In this document: in pieces, positions 50,201 through 60,000 of the stretch
Numbering within the stretch: the first letter of the stretch is position 1
How the letters are laid out: every line of letters starts with the position of its first letter
DNA from: Lineus longissimus
Taxonomy: Eukaryota; Nemertea; Pilidiophora; Heteronemertea; Lineidae
Direction: 5' to 3'
NCBI RefSeq assembly: GCF_910592395.1
Contig: NC_088317.1
Span: forward strand, 17,470,039-17,530,038
DNA: 60,000 nucleotides
Made by a program: the position numbers and the translations under genes
The notes under the pieces: model-generated
Databases searched by the model: none
Seen by the model: only the letters and a program-made list of their open reading frames with translations
What the model was told of the DNA's origin: nothing

Positions 50201-53200
50201 AAAAGGTTCCCTGCAGCGGGAGTTGGTGTCGCTTTTGCTTTGCCATGTTTGATGCATATTTCAGAAAAATTGTTTCAGATTGGTTATAATCATGAAAGGG
50301 AGGGGCGACGGTGAGTGCTGGCGGTAAGCTCTTCAGACACTGCTTTGTCCAGTTGTATTGACAGTAATCTCACAAAATCTTCGTACATTTGACATTTCTG
50401 AGCCAAGATTTGTCTTTGAGGGATACTTGACTATAATTTGCGGTATGACGGATTTGGATATCAAAGTGTTCTCTGGGCTTACGATAAACGGTGATGTGAT
50501 ATTTGCCCGTCTGTCCCTCAATGGAGAAACGTGGACACAAATAAATTGGCAGTAATTGTAAAGATGACACCATTTTCCATCAAAGTATGTGCTCGGCGTG
50601 ATAATTATGTCCAGGGCTAATGGTGACCATCTATTCCATCTCTGTATCGAAGTATTGGAAGGTTGGGTGCAGATCTGAATTGACCCTAATGACGGTGTTT
50701 AGGGCAATGTAGAGATTGAAGATGATGACAGTAATTCAGGGTCTCAGTGGACATGGTCATCAGAAATCGAAATATCAGCTGGTCGCGTCAGCTAGAGTAT
50801 TTGCTGTGGGCGGATATGTTTAGCAATGCATCCTACTGGTGCCTCCTAAGTCGGGAAGGGATGTGGTCTCCCAACTCCTCTCCACACCCCTGGTTGTCGT
50901 TTGGAATCATGTCCAATATGAGGTTTGGCTTGCATCACATCAATAACGGTTCCCCAACCATACTACCAAAGACTTCCGCCACAATGGTTCTACCCAATAC
51001 TCAAGAACACGACCGGATTACCGTAAACACACACTAGACATTGTAAGTATACACAAGGATGTAGGAACGGATGCTGTACGGCGCCTTGTCCGTCATCTTG
51101 GATATTCATCCTTCAGCCTGCGGGATAGATATCAACTTGATCACATGAATAATGGACACTTTGACGCTGTCCGTTATATTGATATGACTAGGGTGACACG
51201 CTGAAGGAAACAATGGGAGGGTTGGTGGATATGGTGGCCTAGTCGGGCCTGGAGGTGCATGGATGAGTTGAAGGTTGAGGTGGATGGAGGCAGAGTATCA
51301 ACAATATGAGGGATATGATGGCAGCGGATGTCAGACCTCGTGGGGTAGAGTTGCAGGTGGATGTCGGTGGAGACAGTGGTGGCGAGGGGGGATGGGGGGA
51401 GGTGAACACAACCTGAGACCAGGGCATGTAGCCTGCATGAGATGCTGTGATAGAGAAGTCAGTTACTGAGATGAAACTGATGTCAATGCACTGATGACAC
51501 TAGCATGCTACACTCTAATATCATGCAAGGAAAATTGTCCTTCCATGCAAGTTCTGGCGTGGTTGCATAAAAACATCAAAGAGGAAAGTTTAGCATGGCC
51601 ATGTGTTTCGGCTTGCTGTCTTTTCAGCCAAAAACAAAAGTTTTCTTGCACTTCATATTCTGGGTTGACATGATGTGTGCGTCATCTTATTGTTTGCGAT
51701 GAAAAATGTTGTAGATATTTTTGCCGAAGGCTTTGGGATGGGTGTTTGATGTGCACATCCAAATTCCATTCTGTACAGTTTGGTGGTAGATGACACCGTA
51801 TTTAGACAGCGTATTTATGTATTTGTCAAATGCGATGGACTAACTGTCTGTCTAGATATCCTCCAGGCGTTCAGATGCCCGGAGGTTTTCTTGGAATATT
51901 GGCGGGAGAATTGTCAGTGTCTCCATTAAGGAAATGCCTGGTGTTTGTTTGGCAGAAACTTATTCGAAGAGATATTTTGACAGCGTGCACTTCTGTGTTC
52001 TGTGGGAAAACTATTTTGCGGGTGCTGTTGAATTCATTTCTTGGAATGAATATGTTTCTGTGCCTGCTGTGGATGAAATCCTATGTTATGATTTGGACTG
52101 CAGTCTTCATTCAGTCCTAAAACATAGCCCATCCCGGCTTGTGTGAAAAAAATAAGCATTGAATAAAAAATATCCACTCCCACGCAATAGACTGCTGATG
52201 GCAAAAATAAACAGTTATTTCAACCTCCTAATTAAGCTCATGGTGGAATTTTATAAATATTTCATTTGGCTGTCTTAATTAACTTGTGCAATCTATTTTC
52301 TCTCTGACAGGGGAATTAACTTTCCACGATTTTGATAATGAGTCCGCAAAGGAATTAAAACGTTCCTCGGCGATTTACATTTTTTGTAACGGAAACTAAG
52401 AATGCAGCTGCGTTGTTGTCGAGTTGAGTTAAAATATGAATAGAGCGTAATGAAGAATTCATTATTGTTGATGAATGCTGGTCCTTTGGGGGTGTGGTGC
52501 ACTAGGGTGGGAATGCTAGAGTACATTGGCTGAATTCAAGCCTGTGACTTGAATAGTCATCAGTTGGGTCAGACCGGTTGATAGATTACCACGAAATCAA
52601 AGCTAGATTATGACGTCGTGACTATCATACTACTCCGTGTTGCCAACTTGTTGTCTTTCCAAATTGAACATGTTGCACGGCTTCGAGTGATCATGTGCAT
52701 GATATCTGGCTCTAATTGAACATCAAGAACCGATCTTAGATCAGTGAAGCTAGAGTAGACAGTTTGCGACTGACACCTTACTCCAGTGAGCACGCAATTT
52801 CTCTTTGTAACACTATCAAAGCAATTTAAAAAACACTCCGAATGCGTCATCCCCTTCACAATGAATGCACGCTTTGTACGTAAAATGTACAGCGAAGTCA
52901 TATCAAGTTAACTTGAATAGACTATCGGCGTCAATGAGGGGGTCGATATGCAGGATCCCAACTTGCTATTGTTCCGACACATTGACATTTTTTTCTCCTC
53001 TGTGAGCTCTCAAACATCAAGGGGACATCTTCTATACTGGTATCATCTTAGTCTTTTAATCAGCTCGTCGACTGTGTACCAATGATGCTTCATTGTGTTA
53101 GACAAACACAAGAGCCTTTGGCAGTTTCTTCAATATTCCTTCATATTCAAGAACACTGGTGGCACTTTTTAGCAAAGAATATGTATTTCTCTTGCATTTG

Positions 53201-55569
53201 TGAAACCCTTTGTCATTGTTTGTGTTGGCATAGTATTTTCTGGCAAGCTTTTATGTAATCTAATTGACATCACCGTATTGTCCCTGTATACCTTAAGGTC
53301 TGTCCTCGGGAAGGTCAACTGAACTTGGTGTCTGTCCGATCGGTCATTAACCTTATATGTAACATTTTACGAACATCAGCACAACCCAGACTGATAAATG
53401 AGGCAGAGTTAATCTCCCATCTCCGCTCTGACACTCGGCTATTGTTATACCTTATATGACAAGATAATCCGTCATCTCCACGGAGAGTTTTTAATCGTTC
53501 TTGCAACATTAGGTATCTGGCTATCTTTTGTAGATGACTCAGAACTCGTTTTCATGTTCTCGATACGCTAGTCTGCCCCTGAACCTTCAGTATTGAGCAC
53601 TGCTAGCTATTTTATGAACATTTGTGACGAGACACAAAAATATTAATTTGCATTGATCACGATACTGCAGCTGACAGATTTGGCGAGAAAAATTAGAATA
53701 TTATATTCGTTAATTTATTGTGTCTCGGTCTGCCTGTCATGTCGATAATCTGGATGTGCAACTGCATAAAATTTGGTCATCATAAAATGCAGATCTTACA
53801 TCAGTGTTCCTCGTAGCGAAAACCGGCCAAGTCGAGCAGTGAAAAAATGATTAATGTTTCCTTGGTAACACTGCAGGTGGCGTCATTAAAAATGTCCAGG
53901 TTATGAGGTTTGTGTGGCTTTTGGTGGAAGTTGTGGAAGTTGAACGAATCGTCAATGTCGGATGTTGGGTGATTTCTCGATTGTGGATATCGGGGCGAGG
54001 AGCCCTTGTTGCCTCATGGCCCAGACTCTCTGCCCGTGGTCAAAATATCCCTGGTTCTAATCTCACAGTTGACATCAGACTTCAGGCAGAAAAAGGTTTC
54101 TGGAACGTGCATTTCACAGTCACAAGATTAAAAATGATATACAGAATCATTTCAACTAGAAAAACATTGGATGTCAAGAAAACACTAAATGGAGCGAAAA
54201 AATGTCAGAATTTTTTTTTGAAATGTGCATATCACGATTGTTGGCAAATGATGAACAAAACTGTTACTTGTACCACAAAATAACATTCAAAAAACTTGGG
54301 ATGAGAAAAAATGTGCAAAGCCACAATATTGTGTGCAATCATTTCCACGCGACACATGACATTTGTCATTTCAAAATGAGGCTGAAAAGAACATACCGGT
54401 ATCCATTACCTGATTGCCTCGTCTTTAAAAAGTTTGTCATCTTCGGAGATTACACGTTGTTGTCGTTGCTATTCTGGGCGTCGAATCGCGTTTTTCGTGT
54501 CGACATTATTATCTAGGGTTACAAGAGGAAAGAATGGCAGAAGTGGAGCTTTATGGATCACACGCTTTAAAAAGGGGGGGACGTTTGTTCACTTTGTGGC
54601 CAATCGTCTACTCAAATTTTCAGTGTTTTCATAGGTCCTTTTCACTGCTATTGACATGAAAGGGTTAATGTAATTTAGAAGTCATGATCGTTAATTGACA
54701 CAGAAGTAATTAGTTCCGGACATGAAGAAAAAGCTGTGTCTAGTTTTGCAATATAATAACTTCGATTATCTCCTGGAACGAACCAGGAATTTGTTCCTAG
54801 GTCAACGAGTACTGACTGGAATTTGATAGAAGACTCTGAAATTGTTTATCATTAAACATATTCGTACTCTGAAAATCGTCATCATACTGTATTTGTCTGC
54901 AATAAGCTCAAGATAAGTTGGTGAATCATCAAAGGAATCAATAAAGAACAAATCTCCAAAAAATGATTTTAAACAATTTCAAGAAAATATATCAATGAGT
55001 TGACTCTCAGCCCCTCCTTGATTTGAAAATCTCTCTTCTGAACATTTCAAAAAACCAATAGACCTATAATAATCCAAGCGAGGATTAATCCCTAATCCAC
55101 TTTTAGCATTGACTTCCAATAATTACTAGCTATTTATATCAATAAACGTCTAATTTTGGGAACATGTTCTTATTAGAAATCTTTGAAAATTCTTTGAAAC
55201 AAGCAATGACGGAATCGACTAGATGTTTTTAGCTGTTTATCAGATGTACACGCTCCTCTTTATAATTCTGCAGCAAGTTCACATGATCTGGCATCGTGAG
55301 CCGCTACGATCATCTCAGATCTCAACACAAAAGAGTTCCTGTTACAAAAAGAATGATTTTGCGCTTTGTCAGTTCCTGTGATGTCATTGCCGGCAGTTCA
55401 GAGAAAATTCTGAGTGTTTAATACCTCTCCTTTCACCTTAACGTCATGACTAATGACCGACTGTCACCTAAATAGCCCACCAGTGGATGAACTCGAAATA
55501 TTCACTGCGAGATGGCTGTCGCTATTCCATCAAAAGCTGCTTCTCACTCTGTTGAAAGTTTTAAAGTAG

Positions 55570-55715
55570 TTTCCATGGCTGAATGGAGGTGGCAGCACCG
55601 CATTGCTAGTTAGTTTTGTTTCCATGGCTGAATGGAGATGGCAGCACCGCATTGCTAGTTAGTTTTGTTTCCATGGCTGAATGGAGATGGCAGCACCGCA
55701 TTGCAAGTTATTTTT
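55570..55715. repeat. Tandem array, three units of 49 bp
   Basis: CCATGGCTGAATGGAG starts at 55573, 55622 and 55671. Units are nearly identical (for example GGAGGTGG in the first against GGAGATGG in the others) and each ends CACCGCATTGC(T/A)AGTTA. The high identity points to a recent event. It lies about 410 bp upstream of the acceptor of the exon at 56130. Confidence 0.95.
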
Positions 55716-56129
55716 AAGTTTGAGCAAATTTATCATTCAGTGAATTATTGAATTATTTTCATATTACCATAATTTTCAGACTATTTGTGTTACTGTCTAT
55801 CTGTTCTATCTCACGGAACCATTAAAAAAAACAACTTGTGGAGTTGCTATTTTTAGCTCGAGTGCAGAGCAGTGTGAGTGTGAAACGACATTCCTCACCA
55901 TCATAATTAACTGGCACCCTTTGATGAAGAAAAAGGTCAATAAAGACGCTTATCATATCGATGAAATATGGCCTGGTACCTATCTTCTTCTTTCTTCATT
56001 CTTTTCCAGTTTTTTGAAGATGATGTAAACTGTGTCAACCCACAATGTCCTTCTCCACCATAAAATTCACCTGCCATTTATAAAATTTGAAATCCATACT
56101 CAATTTCCGTTTCCCTTTTGTCTTTGCAG

Positions 56130-56256
56130 TTATAGGAAGAATGTGACTGAGCTTACCCTAGAGGCCCAACTCAACCACAACCCCGAGATGCACGTCTCCA
56201 GGAAGGGTGACAGGACATTGGTTGCTCTACAGGAGAAACTGACTCACACAACCAAG
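56130..56256 (+). CDS. Glypican exon after the CWNG block
   Basis: The acceptor is TTTGTCTTTGCAG and the donor is GTTAGT. The exon starts with the last base of a split codon (giving His) and ends in phase 0, with 42 complete residues beginning YRKNVTEL. NVT is an N-glycosylation sequon. The segment NPEMHV followed by a charged helix corresponds to the NPEVKVKG region and following amphipathic helix of vertebrate GPC5. This supports direct joining to the exon 24 kb upstream with no missing exon. It forms the end of the globular C-lobe before the attachment region. The open frame continues upstream to an ATG at 56032 only because intron sequence happens to be open. Confidence 0.9.
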
Positions 56257-56274
56257 GTTAGTTCAGCACAATAC

Positions 56275-56435
56275 ACAGTAAAATGTCTCTATAAGGAACT
56301 CTTCTGGTGATTGACTTATTATGTCCTATAGGGAGGTGTCCTATTAATAGAAGTCAATTGTACAGATATGATCCATTTGGAACCAAAATCACTGTCCCTG
56401 ATCGAGAAGGTGTCCTGCTAACAGGGTTTCCTGAG
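56275..56435 (-). mobile_element. Pogo-like MITE-related sequence inside a short intron
   Basis: The 282-bp intron 56257-56538 contains GGTGTCC repeats in minus orientation: TGTCCTATAGGGAGGTGTCC and AGAAGGTGTCCTGCTAACAG. Their complements, GGACACCTCCCTATAGGACA and CTGTTAGCAGGACACCTTCT, match the family at 872-997 and 36212-36372. CAGTAAAATGTCTCTATAAG at 56275 may be one terminus. The opposite end lacks a clear CTGTA, so the copy is incomplete or diverged. Confidence 0.45.
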
Positions 56436-56538
56436 AATTGGCAACGTACATGTACCTTTAGACAAAGTAATGTTGGATTAGCTGACTATAATTTCCAATT
56501 TTGAGATCAAAATGTTGAACTTGGCCATCTTTTTTCAG

Positions 56539-56764
56539 CGTCTTATGAAGTCCAAGAAACAAGACAATAAACAGGATGACGGGACGTACGTGATCAGTTT
56601 CAACTACGGCGAATCTGGCGATGGATCAAACCAGAAAAAAGGTCGCAAAGACGATGGTGGGAAAGGCGATGATGAGGATTATGATTATTCTGGCTCCGGT
56701 AGCGGGAGTGGTGATGGAATGTATAGAATGCCCAACGGCGGTCGAGGAGGAACATACCCAATTG
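56539..56764 (+). CDS. Glypican exon with serine-glycine glycosaminoglycan attachment sites
   Basis: The acceptor is TTTTTTCAG and the donor is GTAGGT. The exon starts in phase 0 and ends in phase 1, with 75 complete residues. It opens with a basic stretch (KSKK), followed by a flexible charged region. A first Ser-Gly in an acidic context (ESGD) is at residues 26-27. After the acidic DDEDYDY come four consecutive Ser-Gly pairs at residues 51-58 (56689-56712), then DGM. Ser-Gly repeats beside acidic residues are the classical xylosylation sites for heparan sulfate on glypicans, and the place near the C-terminus is correct. The segment is low complexity and probably unstructured. A GG-rich stretch (NGGRGG) follows. 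Shadow frames over the same DNA have no meaning. Confidence 0.95.
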
Positions 56765-57107
56765 GTAGGTTACCATTCAGGTCGTGTAGGTTTGGAGAAA
56801 ACATGACTGAAGTCCTGATGGCAAATTGGTTCAAATGATCATAGAGATACAGAGTAACAAATGGTGTACCACTGGGATGTGAGACAGTTGGTATGTGACT
56901 GTGATGTTATGATTCAGTTTTCCAGAAGAACTCGAAATAGACCAAATGCCCGAATGACGTAATTCCAGTCTCCATTGGAAAAGCATTCCTTCATCTTTCA
57001 AGTCCGTCTGTTCCGCTACCGTTTCTAGACGCCTGCAACTTCTCTCGTCTCATCTGATTAATAATTTGTTGATGTCGATTAAATATTCTGCTGTTTCTCT
57101 CTTTCAG
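56765..57107 (+). other. Glypican intron, 343 bp, phase 1
   Basis: It starts GTAGGT and ends TCTCTCTTTCAG with a good pyrimidine tract. It has no recognisable features. It contrasts with the 8- and 24-kb introns upstream. Confidence 0.9.
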
Positions 57108-57292
57108 ATGATAACAGCGAAAACGGCTTCACTATTGATGATCCAAAGAGAGAATACGAGAATCGACACACTAATTCTGGCAAAAAACCAAAATCGGATT
57201 CGAGTAAACGCGACAGTGCTGCCACCACCAGTCATTTTAACGCGATGTTGTTGATAACGTCAATTTCTATAGTTCTGTGGTTGAACGGATGA
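57108..57292 (+). CDS. Glypican terminal exon with GPI-anchor signal and stop
   Basis: The acceptor is CTCTCTTTCAG. The split codon completes as GAT, then 60 residues precede TGA at 57290-57292. The translation begins with an acidic stretch and has a basic, hydrophilic middle (SGKKPKSDSSKR). It ends with small residues (DSAATTS) followed by a hydrophobic tail AMLLITSISIVLWLNG. That order is the standard GPI-attachment signal: a small-residue cleavage region, a short spacer and a terminal hydrophobic segment. The likely omega residue lies in the SAATTS stretch. The protein would be anchored in the outer leaflet of the plasma membrane. Total coding sequence in the window is 1,505 nt, a typical length for this part of a glypican. 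Confidence 0.93.
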
Positions 57293-58421
57293 AATGTTAT
57301 GACGATTAAACATGTAAATAGACAATAGAGACTGGAGGTAAAGATTGAGTGGGATTTTCCCACCAACCGTCGCCAAACTCGTATGCTTTTCAATAACCGT
57401 ATATGTTTCTTTCTCGCTTCTTCGGCGGCGGTTTGTGGGAAAATCTGGAATGTGGAGAAAAGAAGCGCATCTGAGCAAAAATGCAAGATCTTTCGTGCTC
57501 TGAAATAGCCATCCGATTTTATATGATCGTCAGTGTTGTTACCATGGTTACAGATATACAGACATTGTGATTGGACGATTAATTAGGGGGAAATAATTAA
57601 CGATTTGGGGTTGTATAATCATGTGGCTGGCGATACAGTCTTCTTCTTCTTTATATTTATAGGGGGCGTACTAATCGTTGTTGAAAAAACGACAGAACTT
57701 ATGTTGTAAACCAAAGGATGGGTAGTTGTTGGATAAAAATATGTAACTATCATAAAATATTAATGAATTTGTATATGAAATCATTCAAATCAACATAGGT
57801 GTAATAGAGTTACAACAGCATGTGTTCAAATTCATCTCAGATCATCGCAATTAGCATTTTTACACAGGAAGTATATTTTCGTTTCACCCTGTAGGGCTAT
57901 ACTTGAGAATTCTATCATGCTTTTAATCAATCTCTAAATTCTACTTCTTCATTCTAATAATTTGATAAAAGAAAGGATTTCATAAAAAGTTTCTGTAAAT
58001 GATTTCAAGGACAGCCAACCATGCACCCAGTGCAAGGATGCATACTTTTTGGGACGACCTGTAGAACGTTGATATGTGTTGCATATATGAAAACATCGAT
58101 GTATTTCACGAACTTCAATACGCGGGTGACACGATGAATATATTATGATGTTGACACGTGGATGTATTCAGTTGTAACATTTTAGATGTGAACTTGGTGT
58201 GAACATTTCTTGGGTGTAATCATCATACATGTACATTACATGTCTAGGTCAGCATGAGGTTTCATGTTCAAACACGCATACACGCCTGCATGAGGTTTTA
58301 TCTATCTGAGAGGTTGGTGTGAGTGATGTTGTGGCAGGAGTAAGTTCAACTTAGCTGTCTCATCATTCACTTTTTTTTACGTGATTCCAAATTTTACCAG
58401 TTTTAGGCCAACAAAGATACG

Positions 58422-58427
58422 ATTAAA
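58422..58427 (+). promoter_or_regulatory. Candidate polyadenylation signal ATTAAA
   Basis: ATTAAA is the commonest variant of AATAAA and lies 1.13 kb after the glypican stop. No distinct GT-rich downstream element stands out. Another ATTAAA at 57305 is probably too close to the stop codon. Confidence 0.2.
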
Positions 58428-59006
58428 GAGAAAAGAAGTTCCAAAATGAATTGTGTCGAAATCAAAATCCGAATCGGAGAGATTAGCAAAATAGTTTGTT
58501 GGTTATGTTTCAAACCTTAACTTCTCGTCAATTCTGAAGACCTATGATATCACCATTGAATCACTCTTCAGTCTTTCCTGCTTTGTTTCAATCTAGACAG
58601 CCGTAATCCCTTGTGCAAATTGTAACTGTCACTCTGTGCATTTATATGGGGCAATTTTGACAAATCTAGGTTGAAATCAACTCGACTCTGTATCATTGCT
58701 TGAACAACCTATTACACCTAAAGTACAAAAATGGATTATTCCCGCGTTAAAGGTGAGAATTCATTTCGGACTAGCCCATTCTGTGCTTTAGGTGTGATAG
58801 GTTGATATTTTAACATCATCACGTGCACATGTTGGAATCTTTTTTATGATGTCTGAGGTCTTAATATACATGTAGTCATAACAATTGTTTTATAATAATG
58901 ATAATGATATTAATGTATTCACATATAGTGCGTAGTGCCGACACAGATGTAAAGTGTTAATCAATATTGGGTACATTGGGGTTCTGTAAAACCTTGGATT
59001 ATAATT

Positions 59007-59020
59007 GGGGGGGGGGGGGG
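59007..59020 (+). repeat. Poly(G) run of 14
   Basis: Fourteen uninterrupted G residues lie in an otherwise AT-rich flank. A run of ten C occurs near 4949. Both are prone to length variation and sequencing error. Confidence 0.95.
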
Positions 59021-60000
59021 ATGTTATCAAAAGTTCTGGCTCTGACGTGTTACAATTTATGAAATGTACATCGTGATTTGAACAGACATGGTTGTGTAGA
59101 CTATTGTTGGTGAGAGGGCTCGAGTTTGTCCTGCCCTCTTGTCAGAAGGACGGACTTGAGGACCGAAGGCAGGTTGTCCGAAGTTAATGTTGGAAAGATT
59201 GTCCAATCGTTTTCATGGGCATGTCTGTACTTTCACTGCAATCGATGTGAGTTTCAACAACATTTTCATCACAAATCTAGACTTGCTCGTTCATCTAGAA
59301 TTTGTGACTCTTGTTTTGAATTCAGGGATGCGTTAGGACGCGTCAGTTCGGTCGTAATATCGTGACGTAAATATACACTCATTGTGCTTAAGTTTGTATT
59401 AGATTCAAGACGATGTTTCTGTCTGCCAAGGACGAAATCTATTAATCTAGGCTAGTACTGATCCTAGTTCAATGGAGTGAGGGTCGCCCCCTCAGTCTTG
59501 GGGATGTACAGAAGATACAATATACCGTATGTACTTAGAGTATCATGATCACAAAGCATGCCAAGTTACGATTTTCTTTCCCAAATTGGAAAGAAGTTTT
59601 TAAAAGTCACAAAACTTTTGAAGGATTATACCTTTACAAAAAGAACAAAATTCTTCCGTAAATTTCCAAGACTGAGATTCCGAGAATACTGAAAGATTCC
59701 CTCACTCTTATTCTGTCCATTTTATGCATGCGCCGGAGAAAATTAACGAGTTTTCACCACATTTTATCAATTATTTATTGCTGTTTAAGCCCGGCTTGGG
59801 TTGCGGTTGGCAAATTTGCCAATAGATGGAGCTTATATGGAAAGCCTGGCAAAGCTGTTGTAGTGTGGTTAGTTCTGCATTCAGTCTATAGATGGTGCTG
59901 TGGAATATTATCAACATTGGACTCGTGGAGACATGGGGAAGATTGCTCTCGATTGGCAGATTCATTTCCAAAATTGTTCAATTCTATTGACTACTGCTAG

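Larger units (their letters stand above)
31853..56129 (+). other. Glypican intron, 24.3 kb, phase 2
   Basis: It starts GTAAGT and ends TTTGTCTTTGCAG. The exons on either side join (codon CA|T, His) into a segment collinear with vertebrate GPC3/5, so no coding exon is expected inside and none was recognised. It hosts most of the mobile-element-like sequence in the window, described individually. Segments with nothing I can name include about 31.9-34.6, 34.9-36.2, 36.4-38.2, 40.1-42.1, 43.0-46.0 and 47.8-55.5 kb. These contain only short, domain-free open frames and simple-sequence patches. Confidence 0.85.
57293..60000 (+). other. Glypican 3' UTR and downstream flank
   Basis: AT-rich DNA follows the stop codon. 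No canonical AATAAA was seen in this span. ATTAAA occurs at 57305 and 58422, and the latter is a possible polyadenylation signal that would give a 3' UTR of about 1.15 kb. No second gene is recognised. The short open frames, including one running to the window end from 59728, show no known domain. Confidence 0.5.

Noticed and set aside
59728-60000. 90-codon frame running to the right edge
   Set aside because: No known domain. Length is compatible with chance, and the composition is unremarkable.

Overview
The window is eukaryotic, intron-rich, low-gene-density DNA from a metazoan, most likely a marine invertebrate. The one protein-coding gene I can support is the 3' part of a glypican on the + strand: five exons (22826-23532, 31593-31852, 56130-56256, 56539-56764, 57108-57292). 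They splice in consistent phases (1, 0, 2, 0, 1) into a 500-residue C-terminal portion ending in a GPI-anchor signal and a TGA stop. Remembered landmarks of the vertebrate GPC3/GPC5 (Drosophila dally) class place it in that class. Among them are an INTTDH motif, a YCxxC...C...C...GCLA cysteine block, a FYxxLAD..C.N block, a CWNG block and a serine-glycine glycosaminoglycan attachment run. Ten of the 14 invariant glypican cysteines are encoded here. The other four, with the signal peptide, must lie in upstream exons that I could not find in 1-22825 and that may be outside the window.

Layout: 1-22825 is probably the large phase-1 intron before the first visible exon, possibly with 5' flank. It is rich in diverged tandem duplications (7.0-9.9, 12.9-13.3, 17.1-17.5 and 19.4-19.8 kb), a small inverted-repeat element (0.87 kb), a long hairpin (20.5 kb) and SINE-like sequence. 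Intron 23533-31592 (8.06 kb) has a 223-bp duplication, an inverted-repeat element and a 20-bp array just upstream of the next exon. Intron 31853-56129 (24.3 kb) has a 21-bp array, several MITE- or SINE-like insertions, a roughly 860-bp element with mollusc/lophotrochozoan-type ends, a 467-bp element with TACCGTATTTTCCGG ends, and a 49-bp triplication. The last three exons are packed into 1.2 kb. The span 57293-60000 is 3' UTR and downstream flank with no recognised gene.

The lophotrochozoan suggestion rests mainly on the 42.1-43.0 kb element and is an inference. I recognise no bacterial-type features, CRISPR array, rRNA or intact tRNA gene, and no transposase or reverse-transcriptase ORF. Apart from the glypican exons, the open reading frames are short, have no recognisable domains and in several cases are by-products of tandem repeats. 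I found no clearly new biological system. The most notable signals are the glypican attachment-site design and a family of small TA-flanked elements found at several places in the locus, one of them in a 282-bp intron.
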